Shown here piece after piece: positions 1-10,699 of a stretch of 64,000 nt of DNA. The notes under the pieces are model-generated. The model made no database searches and was not told the origin of the DNA. It saw only the letters and a program-made list of their open reading frames with translations. The position numbers were made by a program, and so were the translations under genes. Numbering within the stretch: the stretch's first letter is position 1; each line of letters opens with the position of its first letter. The DNA is from Symbiodinium sp. CCMP2592 (taxonomy: Eukaryota > Sar > Dinophyceae > Suessiales > Symbiodiniaceae): NCBI GenBank assembly GCA_905221615.1, contig CAJNDT010006124.1, forward strand, positions 929,420 through 993,419. The letters run 5' to 3'.

Positions 1-355
1 CCGTGTGTGTTGGGTCTACGGTCAGAATGCTTGAGATCACCAAACAAGGTTAGGCCATACATAACGACAACGAATCAAACATAAAACAGATCGTGTACAT
101 AGACATACATGCAACCTGGACATCTGCGATATGCACCATACCTTGTGAAGAGTTGCCGGATCTTGAACCAACCTCGAGCAACAGCAAGCCTAAAAAAGCA
201 AACACAACCACCTTGAACCAACCTGTGAGCATTTCACACAAGCCTACAAAACACCCCTTGAAAGTTTAGACACCTCTTTGACCAAATCAGGATCCCTCAG
301 CATGATAAAGCTCTAAACCTCAGCCTCCATCTCGTGCCCGAAAGCCCGCTGTAGA

Positions 356-505
356 CCTCAAACCCTAAACCCCAAAGCCTAAACCCCAAACCCTAAACCC
401 CAAACCCTCAACCCCAAACCCTAAACCCCAAACCCTAAACCCCAAACCCTAAACCCCAAACCCTAAACCCTAAACCCTAAACCCCAAACCCTAAACCCCA
501 AAGCC
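356..505. repeat. Telomere-like CCCTAAA/CCCCAAA block
   Basis: About 20 degenerate heptamers of CCCTAAA and CCCCAAA run in the C-rich orientation. The unit is the complement of the TTTAGGG telomere repeat of dinoflagellates and plants. It is interstitial: ordinary sequence lies on both sides, so this is not a chromosome end. Confidence 0.9.
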
Positions 506-1001
506 GCAAGCCTAGACCCTTAGAAGCCTCGCTCGTCGCTCCGGGCAGGTTTGGACCGGGGATGCAGGCAAAGCGCTGGCTACTGGGTTTCTAAAATAGG
601 ATCCTTATATAGGGACCCTTAAGGGTTCTTTTAAGGGATCTATACTGGCATTATAGGGTTTAGGGTGTACTATAGGGGCCTTAATAAACACCTATGCTAT
701 TTTGAGGGTTCCTACAGTACTACTTTTATAGTATAACATATTCTAATATTGGGTTTCTATTCCCAGGTTGCTCGATTGAAGTGGGTTCCAACTGAACGTC
801 ACCATACTCTCTTAGGAGCTTGAGCCGTTTGAACACCTCGACCCTAGACCCTTACAGGGCCTTAAAGGAACCCTTGTAGCACCCTTGAAAGGAACCACTA
901 ATACCCTGTATAAGCCCATATAAGCCCTAACCACCTCAAGCCCCTCCTCCAGATCATCATGCTCAGGCGCGTTCCGGGTTTGGGACCGAACGCTTCGCAA
1001 G
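506..1001. other. Non-coding stretch with inverted-repeat element remnants
   Basis: No convincing gene is seen. Phrases such as aagggttcttttaagggatc and a degenerate copy of the family P element (about 650-720, with GGGGCCTTAATAA) are present. The rest is unique sequence with scattered telomere-like words. Confidence 0.5.
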
Positions 1002-1130
1002 ATGGGAAACCCTCAAGCCCTGACAAGCGCCCTTACTCGCCAAGCCCGTGACTCGTCTAAGATTGTTTTAGAATTTGCACCAGCGAACCCTTCTTCCTCA
1101 CCCGAAAACATGAGACACATAGCGACAAGG
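1002..1130 (+). CDS. Candidate first exon, unknown protein
   Basis: An ATG in good context (AAGATGG) opens 43 codons, beginning MGNPQALTSALTRQ and ending MRHIATR. They stop exactly at AGG|GTGAGT, a textbook 5' splice site. The sequence then turns abruptly into a TG microsatellite, as expected for an intron. No domain is recognised and the peptide is mildly basic and polar. A possible second exon lies at 1645-1760. The start is chosen because it is the first ATG and the frame runs to the splice site. The chance frequency of such a short open frame is appreciable, so confidence rests mainly on the splice consensus. Confidence 0.35.
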
Positions 1131-1140
1131 GTGAGTGCGC

Positions 1141-1610
1141 TCTGTGTGTGTGTGTGTGTGCGTGTGTGCGTGTGCGGTTGTGTGCGTGTGAGGGTTTGTG
1201 TTCGGATAATATATGCATGTATGTACACATGCATGCCTGCCTGCATGTACGTATGTACGTATGTGTCCATAATTACATGTACGTGTATACATATATACAC
1301 ACACATCCAAATAGACACATAGATAGATACAGAGATGTAGACACAAAGATGCATAGATACATAGATACATACGTACGTACATACACACATATATGATGTA
1401 CATACATGCATGCATACATATGCTATGTGTATATATATATATATATATATAGATAGATAGCTACAGGTGTCTGTTTTTTATGTGTTTTATAATATCTGTC
1501 CATACCTATAGATACACACACGTGTCTATACACATATACCTTTATACAGACATATGTATGTATGCATGGATGGATGGATGCATTCGTGCGAATTCTTTGT
1601 GCATGTCTTT
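1141..1610. repeat. TG/CA, ATAC and TA microsatellite cluster
   Basis: Runs of (TG)n at 1141-1200 pass into mixed TATG/CATA tetranucleotides to about 1420, then (TA)n near 1431-1451, GATA steps and finally (TGGA)n near 1565-1580. Open frames here, rich in Cys, Val, Tyr and His, are products of the repeat and are not taken as genes. Confidence 0.9.
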
Positions 1611-1644
1611 TTTGTGCCTAGTCACCTAATCTTTTGCAATGTAT

Positions 1645-1760
1645 TTAGAGTTGGATCGGACGGGCAGGCCGCTCCCCTTCGCCCAGCTCACTGCTACTTC
1701 CCTGGCCACAGCCGGAGGTGCCCTGGGCTTTTTGCATGGTTTCTTCGGCTTGAGGGATTT
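1645..1760 (+). CDS. Candidate exon fragment, unknown
   Basis: A frame reading LELDRTGRPLPFAQLTATSL followed by Gly/Ala-rich and Phe-rich residues is open from about 1639. The composition is protein-like up to about 1760, where telomere-like TTTAGG words begin. It could be the second exon of the gene starting at 1002, but the boundaries are not clear and another frame is also open. Treat it as a hint only. Confidence 0.2.
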
Positions 1761-1884
1761 GGTTGAGGGCTTTAGGCACTTAGGGTCTATAGGGTTTAGG
1801 GTTTTTGTTCCTCGGCGTAAGGGCTCCATCTAGCTGCAAGGGGTTCCTATTACTAGACTGTAGATCCCAAACTGAGTACTGAGT

Positions 1885-1990
1885 ATCTGAGTGGATACAC
1901 TTTACACTTTTTGGGATAATATGACATGACCCACTATAAAACTAAAAGTGCACACTTTTTGGGCCCTATGAATGAACTCAGCAGCTAAGG
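1885..1990. mobile_element. Family L inverted-repeat element, copy 1
   Basis: The body is TGGATACACTTTACAC... followed by a second CACTTTTTGGG motif, and ends ATGAACTCAGCAGCTAA. The same body recurs at 30768-30865, where it sits inside another element. The ends are imperfect inverted repeats (CTGAGTAGCTG type against CAGCAACTAAG). Confidence 0.65.
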
Positions 1991-1999
1991 GTACTAACC

Positions 2000-3076
2000 C
2001 TAAACCCCGGATCTTCCGGGGACTTAGTTGGAGTTGTGTCCCTTTTTAAATGGGGCGTGTCAAGGTTGTTTGTTTTTGGCGGGCTTCTGGGTAGAGTTTG
2101 GGGTTGAGGTCTGGTTTATATAGAATGCCAACTCTGCCATGACTATAGGCTTATAAGTCAGAAGGTTTGCGATTTTTGGAGACCCTGGTGTGTGTCTGTT
2201 GCTTGAAATCCCGGACTTTACATTTTCTAGTGTAGTCTTCTTCAACCTCGCTAGGACGTGCTTTTCGCGGCTGGCAATGAATAGTCCTTAGAGTTGTTTG
2301 CAAACAACTGTCAGATTCTGGTAAGATGATGTTTGATTGGGCTTTGTGCAGGTCCTTTGGTGTCCAGAGGGCCTTTAGAGCTTGGCATGTCTTCTGTGTG
2401 GGGTCTGATGATCGTGAGTTTCTACTGCAGCCTTTATATACAGAAAAGCTGCAGTCAACAGTCAAAGCCTGGAAGTGTGAGTGGAGCAGCCGAAGCAAGA
2501 GGCATCGAAGCTTGCCCAGGTCAGTGTTGATACTAGACACATAAACTGTATCGCGAGGGCCCCCCCCACCAATAGCAAAGTCAGAAGACCCTGAGCAAAC
2601 CTGAGAACGATGAATTTCCGAATCAATACTGGCAGCAATTAAAGGGATTTTCATTCCCTCTCGCACACACACACACATGCACGGACGGAAGCCAAATCTT
2701 TGGCAGGGGTTTGAGGATTGGTAAATGACGTTCATGGTCCAGGTGTGTCGCTAGGGCTTAGGGTTCATCCGGCTTCTTGGGCTTGTCACTGCGAAAAGCA
2801 GTGTTTCACAGACACTGAAGATAGTGCCAAGGTCATCATAGTGTAATGACCTAATCACCAAGTAATCGATTTTCTGATATGTCTTCCGTGTATACTCATA
2901 GAGCAGCATATCCCAAAACCCTTCTTAAGGCCCACTCATTACATGTCCACAGAAACTCTCGAAACTTACCTAGAGCGTGCATAGCAGAGCAGACTGCGCC
3001 AAGAACGACCCGTCAATTACGCGAGCGCCAGAAGCTGGGTGTAGACTATTCCGATTGCCTGGGCCCAGCCAGTATA
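2000..3076. other. No recognised gene; long antisense open frame only
   Basis: A 194-codon frame on the minus strand (2151-2735) and shorter plus-strand frames (2326-2544, 2879-3091) are open, but none has recognisable domains, splice sites or convincing composition. A short CA run lies near 2662-2680. The stretch ends in a CCCTAAA block at 3077-3160. Confidence 0.45.
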
Positions 3077-3160
3077 CACCCTAAACCCTAAACTCTAAAC
3101 CCTAAACCCTAAACCCCTAAACCCTAAACCCTAAACCCTAAACCCCTAAACCTTAAACCA
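3077..3160. repeat. Telomere-like CCCTAAA block
   Basis: Eleven or so CCCTAAA units, several with an extra C (CCCCTAAA), in the C-rich orientation. Confidence 0.9.
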
Positions 3161-3884
3161 TATAGGTCCCTCCAAGGTCCATGAATCGTTGTGGACTTTC
3201 AGCCTCTGAGCTCGAGACGCCAAGTCCTGAACCCCGATCCAAAAACCTAGGCTCGACTTGCCTAGAATAGGAAACTATAGCCACTCAGCAGTCTTCATAC
3301 CCTGACGACACGCACTTAGTCTTTTGTCACTGACGTTTGTTTCCAAGTTTCCACTGTATGTATTGTAACTAGTTACTGTTGCTTGTAGAAAGAAGGCTAG
3401 TGTAAGTAATATCAACATGCATCTCTCTCTTTCTCTCTCTGCCGAGTGTTGAAACCAGGCCCCTCAGCGAGAAGTGCCCGGTCTGCGTACGCTGGGGAAG
3501 GCTGTCACCTTGCGTGAACTGAGATTAGAGGTGGAGTATTAACCCAAGGCTCCAAATCGCTCAACGTAGGTATTATGTATAGACTACATGAGGAGTTTTT
3601 AAGGCTGAGGGACCGCTTGCAAGATCTACAGGCTTGAGGGTTGAGGGTTTGAGTCTAGGCTACGTACCTTCACTGAACCTGCAGCCGCGGGTCTCGGCTC
3701 CGGTGTAATTTGCTAGAGGCCTTCCTAAATTAGAATTCCACGACAGGCCTGCTTCTCACTAGAGGCTCTTTCCAAGCCTTATCAGCCCTAAAGGCCCTGA
3801 ACCCTGACCCTAATCCCAAAGCCCCTAAACTCTAAGCCCCTACCTAAACCCCTAAACCCTAAATGCCCTAAGCCCGGAAGCCTC
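3161..3884. other. No gene seen
   Basis: Unique sequence with a short CTCTCTTT microsatellite near 3421-3440 and scattered CCCTAAA words from 3785. No frame with supporting splice sites was found. Confidence 0.4.
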
Positions 3885-5130
3885 CAAAGGAACCCTTTAT
3901 GAATCCCTAAACCCTAATAGTGTAAAGGAACCCGTTATGAATCCCTAAACCTTAATAGAGCCCTTATAGTACCCTTCACGGATCCCTTTACAGGAACCCT
4001 TTATGAATCCTGAAACCCTAATAAATCCCTTATAGTACCCTTCACGGATCCCTTTAGAGGAACCCTTTATGAATCCCTAAATCCCTAAACCTTAATAGAG
4101 CCCTTATTTTACCCTTCACGGATCCCTTTACAGGAACCCTTTATGAATCCTGAAACCCTAATAAATCCCTTATAGTACCCTTCACGGATCCCTTTAAAAG
4201 GAACCCTTTATGAATCCTTAAATCCCTAAACCTTAATAGAGCCCTTATTTTACCCTTCACGGATCCCTTTACAGGAACCCTTTATGAATCCTGAAACCCT
4301 AATAAATCCCTTATAGTACCCTTCACGGATCCCTTTAGAGGAACCCTTTATGAATCCCTAAATCCCTAAACCTTAATAGAGCCCTTATTTTACCCTTCAC
4401 GGATCCCTTTACAGGAACCCTTTATGAATCCTGAAACCCTAATAAATCCCTTATAGTACCCTTCACGGATCCCTTTAAAAGGAACCCTTTATGAATCCTT
4501 AAATCCCTAAACCTTAATAGAGCCCTTATTTTACCCTTCACGGATCCCTTTACAGGAACCCTTTATGAATCCTGAAACCCTAATAAATCCCTTATAGTAC
4601 CCTTCACGGATCCCTTTAGAGGAACCCTTTATGAATCCCTAAATCCCTAAACCTTAATAGAGCCCTTATTTTACCCTTCACGGATCCCTTTACAGGAACC
4701 CTTTATGAATCCTGAAACCCTAATAAATCCCTTATAGTACCCTTCACGGATCCCTTTAAAAGGAACCCTTTATGAATCCTTAAATCCCTAAACCTTAATA
4801 GAGCCCTTATTTTACCCTTCACGGATCCCTTTACAGGAACCCTTTATGAATCCTGAAACCCTAATAAATCCCTTATAGTACCCTTCACGGATCCCTTTAA
4901 AGGAACCCTTTATGAATCCCTAAATCCCTAAACCTTAATAGAGCCCTCATTTTACCCTTCACGGATCCCTGTACAGGAACCCTTTGTGAATCCCAAACCC
5001 TAATAGATCCCTTATTGTACCCTTCACGGATCCCTTTGAAGGAACCCTTTATGAATCCTGAAACCCTAATAGATCCCTTATAGTACCCTGACGGATCCCT
5101 TTGAAGGAACCCTTTATGAATCCCTAAACC
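3885..5130. repeat. Tandem array with 281-bp higher-order period
   Basis: The basic words are CCCTTCACGGATCCCTTTA, GGAACCCTTTATGAATCC and CCCTTATAGTACC. Two half-units of roughly 65 and 75 bp make a 140- or 141-bp repeat, and two versions of that repeat alternate strictly. One reads CCTTTAGAGG and the other CCTTTAAAAG. The first type occurs at 4051, 4332 and 4613, the second at 4191, 4472 and 4753, each exactly 281 bases apart; a diverged unit starts at 4894. Both edges are degenerate. No coding potential. Confidence 0.95.
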
Positions 5131-5234
5131 CTAATACCATGGATCAAATCCTCAAGCCTAAACCCCCAAAACCCTACAGTTCCTTCATAGGAGCCCTTTG
5201 AAGGGAATCCCTTCTAGACCCCTTCAAAGGAGAA

Positions 5235-5310
5235 TGATTGACCCTAAACCCTAAACCCTAAACCCTCCAACCCTAAACCCTAAACCCTAAACCCTAAACC
5301 CTTAAAGGAG
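5235..5310. repeat. Telomere-like CCCTAAA block
   Basis: About nine CCCTAAA units interrupted by CTCCAA, flanked on both sides by AAAGGAGAATGATTG, a short direct repeat at about 5227 and 5304. Confidence 0.9.
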
Positions 5311-5346
5311 AATGATTGCTAGGCCCTTGGATCGAATTCCTAAAGC

Positions 5347-5425
5347 TTTGGAGGCCCTGGCTGCGCGAGTTCGGGGTCTCCTTCTACACCTGGAGCGCAC
5401 TGCCAGTGGCCCAGAGATGACGAAT
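5347..5425 (+). CDS. Candidate exon before a family P element
   Basis: After a possible acceptor (CCTAAAG|C) the frame reads ALEALAARVRGLLLHLERTA and continues SGPEMTNYV, an amphipathic, leucine-rich helix-like peptide. It ends at GTAGGGGCC, which could be a GT donor at the very edge of the family P element (5426-5600). No domain is recognised. Confidence 0.3.
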
Positions 5426-5600
5426 TATGTAGGGGCCCTTGAGGGTTCCTTTAAGGGAGCTATAAGGGAATTATAGGGTTTAGGATGTACTAGACGGGCC
5501 TTATAATAGTTAGATGTATTGTTTTTGGAGTTCCTTAGTAAAATTATAGTATCATGGGCCTCAAACCCTTAATTATCAAGCCCCCTATAGTATTTGAGGC
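5426..5600. mobile_element. Family P element, copy 1
   Basis: It begins GTAGGGGCC and contains the family core: gggttt...TTATAATAGTTAGATG, GGAGTTCCTTAGTAAAATTATAGTATCATGGGCC (positions about 5490-5560) and a closing ATTATCAAGCCCCC. Compare the copies at 23905, 27347, 28172, 34583, 41994 and 49968. Confidence 0.6.
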
Positions 5601-5708
5601 TTGCTTCAGACATGAAGGTCTCTTTTTCATGTTAAACCCTAAAGCCTAAACCCTTCTGGGGTAGAGGTTAGAGCTTGGGGCGGAGGCGCTGTGCCATGTT
5701 ATGTCTCC

Positions 5709-5804
5709 ATTTGGGTAGTTCTCTAAATTAGGGTCAGGCCCCCAATACTTCGGCATCCTTGTAAACAGGATCCTAAAAGGAACCCTGTTTCAGAGAACTA
5801 CCCA
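5709..5804. mobile_element. Single inverted-repeat element (GGGTAGTTCTCT)
   Basis: GGGTAGTTCTCT on the left faces AGAGAACTACCC on the right about 95 bp apart. The interior carries CCCAATACTTCGG, whose complement recurs just outside at about 5812-5825. Confidence 0.6.
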
Positions 5805-6173
5805 TATGTTCGTTCGAAGTATCGGGGCCAGGATCTGGGTATTCTCAACCCGAAGTATTGCTAGAGTCTTGTATCAGTGCCCGCACAGATCCCAACGATA
5901 CAACATTCAAGTGTCTGCCTCGTCAGCTCTGCTTGGTTTGTTGGGTTGTCTGAGACGGGCTTGTGAAGTTCCTGTATTTTGGCTGGATTTTCAGCCTTGT
6001 TTCCCAGCATGTCGGTGTCAGCTGCAGCGCAGCTTAGGGGTTTCACGGATTGAGGATTTCATTTGCCGAGTTAAGCTGTCCACCCCAAAGCCTAAACCCT
6101 TAATTAAACCTTAAACCCTAAATCCGTAAGTAAACCTTAAACCCTTAACCCTTAAACCCTAAACCCTGAGCGC

Positions 6174-6275
6174 AGGTTCTGAGGAAGCCCTCTTTTTTAA
6201 GAAGCCCCGCTGTCCCCAACTTACCGTTCTTGCCCGGCCTCGTTTGACAAATAAGCGCGTATCTCCCCTTACAAG
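6174..6275 (+). CDS. Candidate exon, unknown
   Basis: After GAGCGCAG| the frame reads SEEALFFKKPRCPQLTVLAR and continues PRLTNKRVSPLTR, open well beyond. Composition is basic and protein-like. The 3' boundary is not fixed; ACAAG|GATACC would be a GA donor. It is separated by about 200 bases from another candidate at 6466-6694. Confidence 0.3.
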
Positions 6276-6465
6276 GATACCCGAGCAGATTGGGCTTGGA
6301 TTTGGGTTACTGGTTCAGGGTTTAGCTTAGAGTGTATTTTAGGTTACCGTTTTATATTTTGTGATATTTTTATGATTTCGAACTAATTATATGATTTACA
6401 CTCTTCAGACTGACTTCTTGTTATTCTGTTCTCATGGCTACCTTGTTTCCTTGCAGAGCCCAAGC

Positions 6466-6694
6466 GTAAACTACAGCAAAAACCCTCAACCGAAAGAGCC
6501 CCAATACTCAGTCCTAAACCCTGCGCCCTGATCCACGACCCGAAGATGAACCGCAGGTGGCTCTCGATCCAGAAGTTACAGCTGGCGACCTTTTGCAGAC
6601 TCAGGCGATGATTGCAGAGGCTGCCCATGCGGTTTCACGGGGAACCGGGCCATCAAACCTTCATGGGGCCAAACTCGACTCTACGATACTGTAA
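6466..6694 (+). CDS. Candidate terminal exon, acidic protein, two frames open
   Basis: A strong acceptor, TTGTTTCCTTGCAG, ends at about 6465. Two frames are then open. One runs from the acceptor to a stop near 6609. The other, from 6518 to TAA at 6692-6694, reads RPEDEPQVALDPEVTAGDLL and then QTQAMIAEAAHAVS, which is the more protein-like. The frame from the acceptor meets the second only by a shift inside a CCTAAACCC word at about 6513. This suggests either a short insertion of telomere-like sequence that broke the frame, or an acceptor I have misplaced. The protein family is not recognised. Confidence 0.35.
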
Positions 6695-6829
6695 CCCCAA
6701 AGCCTAGTGCCCCCAAAGCCTGGATGCCATACGTGAGGTGTAAGCTTCGCAGTTTCAGCATTCTCTGCTTTAGCGATCCGTCACGTCTGAAGAGCAGATA
6801 CTGCTGGGGCAATCATGGGGTTCGTGGAT

Positions 6830-7190
<361 letters not shown>

Positions 7191-7261
7191 TTCTACGACT
7201 ACTGCTAACTGTATCAGTTGTCTTCACTACAACTGCTACCAGCCGGCGGCGATCCTTGTAG

Positions 7262-7688
7262 ACGGTCCTTTGCCAAGTTAATGAAGACGAAACTGTTCAG
7301 GCGCAAGGCGCCAAGCTCCAAGATGCCAATCTCGAGGTGCATTGGAATTGGGTACTGCCCCGACTCAGTAACAGTTGGATAATATTCGTAATATAGATAT
7401 ATTAGTAGCCCAATTCCCAAAGGGTCCTATGTACCGATATAGTAGAATGTAGGGTTTCCATATTAGGAATTACTATTATGACTTAGGGAAGTATCCCCCA
7501 TAACAGTACATAGGACCCTTTGGGATTATAGACTGTTACTGTATGGGGGCAGTACCCAACATTGGAACGCAAAGTTTCCCATTTTTCAGGAGGGCGTAGT
7601 CTCTACCGGGGTTTGGGGTTTAGGGTTTAGGGTTGATGATTTTGATTCCGACGTTTTAGGAACGCTCCAGCCCCTAAGACTCTTATAG
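7262..7688 (+). CDS. Two-exon candidate split by a family K element
   Basis: Exon 1 follows the acceptor CCTTGTAG|ACG and reads VNEDETVQAQGAKLQDANLE before VHW. Two joins keep the frame open. Splicing GG|GTACTG (intron from 7352) to GCAAAG|TTT (to 7574) gives a 223-nt GT-AG intron. Clean loss of the element plus one copy of its 8-bp duplication CATTGGAA gives the same downstream frame. Exon 2 reads FPIFQEGVVSTG, runs through a short TTTAGGG block and stops at TAG 7686-7688. No domain is recognised. The repeat-derived tail suggests the true 3' end may lie earlier. Confidence 0.4.
7348..7559. mobile_element. Family K element with 8-bp target duplication, carrying a nested element
   Basis: Terminal inverted repeats are TTGGGTACTGCCCC and GGGGGCAGTACCCAA. 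The perfect direct repeat CATTGGAA flanks it at 7340-7347 and 7560-7567. Inside, a second element occupies 7416-7524, with perfect 19-bp inverted ends beginning CCCAAAGGGTCC and flanked by ATT on each side. The 8-bp duplication is the size made by hAT-type transposases, so a non-autonomous hAT relative is inferred. Confidence 0.8.
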
Positions 7689-7859
7689 GACCGCTGCAAA
7701 ATCTTTTTAATAGCCGGAGAGCCAGCAGAGGACCCAATAAGATTGTTCTTTTCATCACCCAATGCTGCAAATAGCCCAGAGCGGAATTCGTCGATAGAGT
7801 TTAGGATCAGTTTAGACTCCAATGTAGACAGATTTTCTTACTGTACAGACCCCACAGTA

Positions 7860-8420
7860 GTTAGCTTTCCACTCCTTGGAAAGTTTGACCGTAGGAAATA
7901 GGTTAGGTGTTTCGGTGTGGCTCACGAGGTTTGCCAGACACAAATCTTGGACAGCCTGCTGTCCCTAAACCTTCCCTTACTACGACCCCATGTAGCACTG
8001 GGATCCCCTCGAAGCGTTTATCCCTTAGAAACCATACCGTGGCTGCAAAGTACTTGTGTAGGAAACCCTTGGAAAGCCAACAGGCACGTGGACCCCTAGA
8101 TTTGGCCATCACCCCTTGATCAAAACCACAACTCCCACATTGGACTCATTAGACATCAACGTCGGTAGATGCTCGGGAGCTCAGCCGCTGGGTGAAAACC
8201 ACCTTATCGTCCTAGGAAAATGTGTGTTAGGCGTATGTAACTTTCTCGGGCCGACAAGCTCGACATTTTTTGGCATCGGAACTGGACAAGTATGCGTCTC
8301 AGCGGAAGAGCTAATCGCCAAGGTTCCGTAGGAAATCATCCTAGCAACTGCGTTATGTTCCGAAGTAAAGTCCCTTGACGGGCAGCTTACTAGTATGGCA
8401 CAATTCTTGTCCACCGGAAT
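7860..8420. other. Open frames on both strands, coding strand undecided
   Basis: Plus-strand frames at 7907-8119 and 8116-8331 (ending VCVSAEELIAKVP) and minus-strand frames at 8181-8414 and 7903-8112 (containing WLSKGFLHKYFAATVWFLRD) are all open and of reasonable composition. They overlap, so at most one set is real. No splice sites or domains decide the matter. Confidence 0.25.
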
Positions 8421-8551
8421 GTAATGTTCTAGCCCTAAAAGGTTTAGGTTGTAAAGTTCAGGGCCTTCGCCACAAGCCCTTCAGCAAAGACTCCTAACTG
8501 CAAACCACGGTTGCTTCTGCTGGCGTTCAGAAGCTGGAGCGAGACCCTGTA

Positions 8552-8653
8552 CCCAGAGACTCCAATATCCCTTAATTAAGGAATATACCCTAATGTACAA
8601 TAGGATCCCTAATATGATTTAAGGAATCCTTCCGTAACTTAGGAGTCTCTGGG
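8552..8653. mobile_element. Family I element with TA duplication
   Basis: CCCAGAGACTCCAATATCCC faces AGGAGTCTCTGGG, with TA on both outer sides. The interior holds TTAATTAAGGAATATACC as in other members of the family at 16669, 38755, 47130 and 56733. Confidence 0.8.
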
Positions 8654-8654
8654 T

Positions 8655-9450
8655 AAGCCCATGTACCCATTTTAAACCCTGAAAGCCCTATTACCCCGGT
8701 GGCGCTCCGGGACTCGGTTCCCAGAAGGACACTTTTGCACTCATTATTCTGGGGTTCCCTTATTACAACCACATCGTAGGAAAACGGGCACCCTTCTTAT
8801 TACGGGGCTACCGGGGAGCCAAGTCCGCATCCTCCAAGCCCCTGCCCCGCCAAAGCTGTAAAAGCCGAACACTTAGACCCGAAGACCTGGAAAGCCTGCC
8901 CAGGCTAGAGCTAAACACCCTGAGGCTCCTTTCAGCTACTAACCAGAGCCAGTCATGTATACATATATATAGACGGATATATATATATATATATGTATGC
9001 ATTGATATGTATATATATATATAGAGAGAGAGATAGGGAGAGAGGGAGAGAGGGATAGAGAGAGAGAGAGAGAGAGAGAGCGCCTGATGAGTCATCCAGT
9101 CCTGAAACTCTTCAAAACATCCCTGCAAAGCCCTGCAGGCATCGGGGCTGGGAAAATTCCCACCTCCACTGATGGTGGCCGGCAGAGAGCCTTGAGCTCT
9201 GCAGACTCAGCTTACGGTTTAGGGCTTAGGGTTCCTGCAGAGTGTTCTTTTTTCGTGGATGGAAGGGGTCCGAGTGTCTTCTGTCTTCCTAGGGTTCATG
9301 CGATGTCAAAGGGTTGTGCATGGTTGTTTAGGGTTTTTGGGATAATCTAGACGCCTGATAACCACCAATATTACTCCATATGGTTCCTCGTTGTAATTCG
9401 AGCATCAGGGGCCCAAAAGCCGATTCCAATTATTGAGGCCACTACATCAG
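8655..9450. other. Microsatellites, no firm gene
   Basis: (TA)n at about 8955-9020 and (GA)n at about 9021-9080 dominate. Open frames at 8808-9128 (minus) and 9087-9350 (plus) are partly made of these repeats. A remnant of family P (GGGGCCCAAAAGCC, ATTATTGAGGCC) lies at 9408-9440. Confidence 0.5.
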
Positions 9451-9875
9451 TGTTTCGAGGTGTCGAAACTTGTTTTGCATCGGCTCTGTTCGCTTGCATC
9501 CGCTTGAATTCTTCCTGAGGGCTTTCGCCCGTCTGCGCACGGGCTTTATGAGGCCTTCAAGTTGGATACTGTCCCCACTCAGTAACAGTTGAATAGCATT
9601 TTTTACTACATATATATATAGTATAATATAATATATTATAATATAATATAATATAATATAATATATTATAACATAATTATTAGGCCCTATAATAAGTTGA
9701 CATATGATGGACTCTTACTGTATGGGGGGCGGTATCCAACGTACAAAGGTGGTTCAATCCTGCTGACTGCTCGCGGCCTCCTGATATTTTGCATGAACTA
9801 AGGCCGCAGCCTTTGTCACTGGCTGCGAGAGGCTCAGTGCTACTAGATCCCGTGTCAGGCCAGCTGCTCACAAGA
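9451..9875 (+). CDS. Two-exon candidate split by a family K element
   Basis: Exon 1 (9451-9564) follows ACATCAG| and reads RLHPLEFFLRAFARLRTGFM before RPS. Exon 2 (9749-9875) reads WFNPADCSRPPDILHELRPQ and continues to GSVLLDPVSGQLLTR, ending at AGA|GTGAGT, a consensus donor. Joining TG|GATACTG to ACAAAG|GTGG gives a GA-AG intron of 184 nt and a frame open throughout. The other K copy in a coding context (7352-7574) uses the equivalent positions. No domain is recognised; the protein is basic. A continuation may lie at 10195-10663. Confidence 0.45.
9562..9739. mobile_element. Family K element with TA-rich core
   Basis: Ends are TTGGATACTGTCCCCACTCAG and GGGGGGCGGTATCCAA. The interior is (TATAA)n with (TA)n. 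The flanking octamers CCTTCAAG and CGTACAAA match at five of eight positions, as an aged 8-bp duplication would. Confidence 0.75.
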
Positions 9876-10194
9876 GTGAGTCTGTCCTATGCATCATGTA
9901 GTGCAGCTTCGTTTTTTGGGCTTGAGTGCAGAATCTGACAAGGTCATGTCGTCGGACGAGGAGGAGGCAGCCCTGAACCCTAAACCCGGATGCTTTTCCT
10001 TGACACTGATGCCTGAATCCGTGACTGTCACACTTCATAGGTCCTAAATCATGCCACCTTAAATCACATCACATGCCACTTGGCATCTCTCCACACGACC
10101 ATGCCTTTTGCAAGACTCGAATTTTGTTTCTGAAAATGCAGTGCTCAAAATGGTGCAGTGTACGTGTGTGCACATATATGTATGTATATGACAC

Positions 10195-10663
10195 ATGTAC
10201 ATACTTTCATACATACGTACGTGTTCTGTGTCTGTGCGTGGGAATCGGGCGTTGGGTTTGTCATCCGGCAGTGAGACGCGGTTTTCTGTGACGCTCGCGC
10301 GGAAGATCAAGCCAAGCTTGCATGGAACTACATCAACCCCTCTTCCAGTGCAGTCGGAGCTGTCAGATTTCCTTCGACATCCAGCGACCAGTCCCCAAAC
10401 TCTAATTACTCCGGACTTGTACCGAACTATCGAAATAGACTCACGACATGGCTTTTTCGACGAGTGCCTGGCACCCAGCTTCTTGCAGGAAGACAGACAG
10501 AGCGGCTTTTAGGGTATAGGAGGTGAGGGAGGCAGCTCTCAGGATACCAAGGTTCTGGATTGAAGATTCCCGGCTTCTGCAGCAGGCAGCAGGCATTGTC
10601 ATTACAGGCGGAGGGGGAACCAAAGCAGTAGATGTTTTAGACCCGAAACGCCAAGCCCTGTGA
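10195..10663 (+). CDS. Candidate coding segments, frame broken near 10512
   Basis: One frame is open to TAG at 10510-10512 and contains PLPVQSELSDFLRHPATSPQ and TPDLYRTIEIDSRHGFFDEC. Eight bases later a second frame opens (10520-10663, stop TGA) reading EAALRIPRFWIEDSRLLQQA then AGIVITGGGGTKAVDVLD. Both are on the plus strand and of good composition. Either these are two exons whose junction I cannot place, or a single frame has been shifted. A TG/CATA microsatellite lies just upstream (10150-10215). Confidence 0.3.
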
Positions 10664-10699
10664 ACAACTGATCCCAATACCGACAAACCCAAAGACTTT

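Noticed and set aside
356-505. Telomere of a chromosome end
   Set aside because: Unique sequence continues on both sides and many similar blocks occur throughout in both orientations.
2151-2735. 194-codon minus-strand frame
   Set aside because: No domain, no splice or promoter support, low-complexity Cys/Val stretch from a CA run; length alone is within chance for this window.
3885-5130. Tandem array considered as a CRISPR array
   Set aside because: Units are contiguous with no unique spacers, the period is 281 bp and the setting is eukaryotic.
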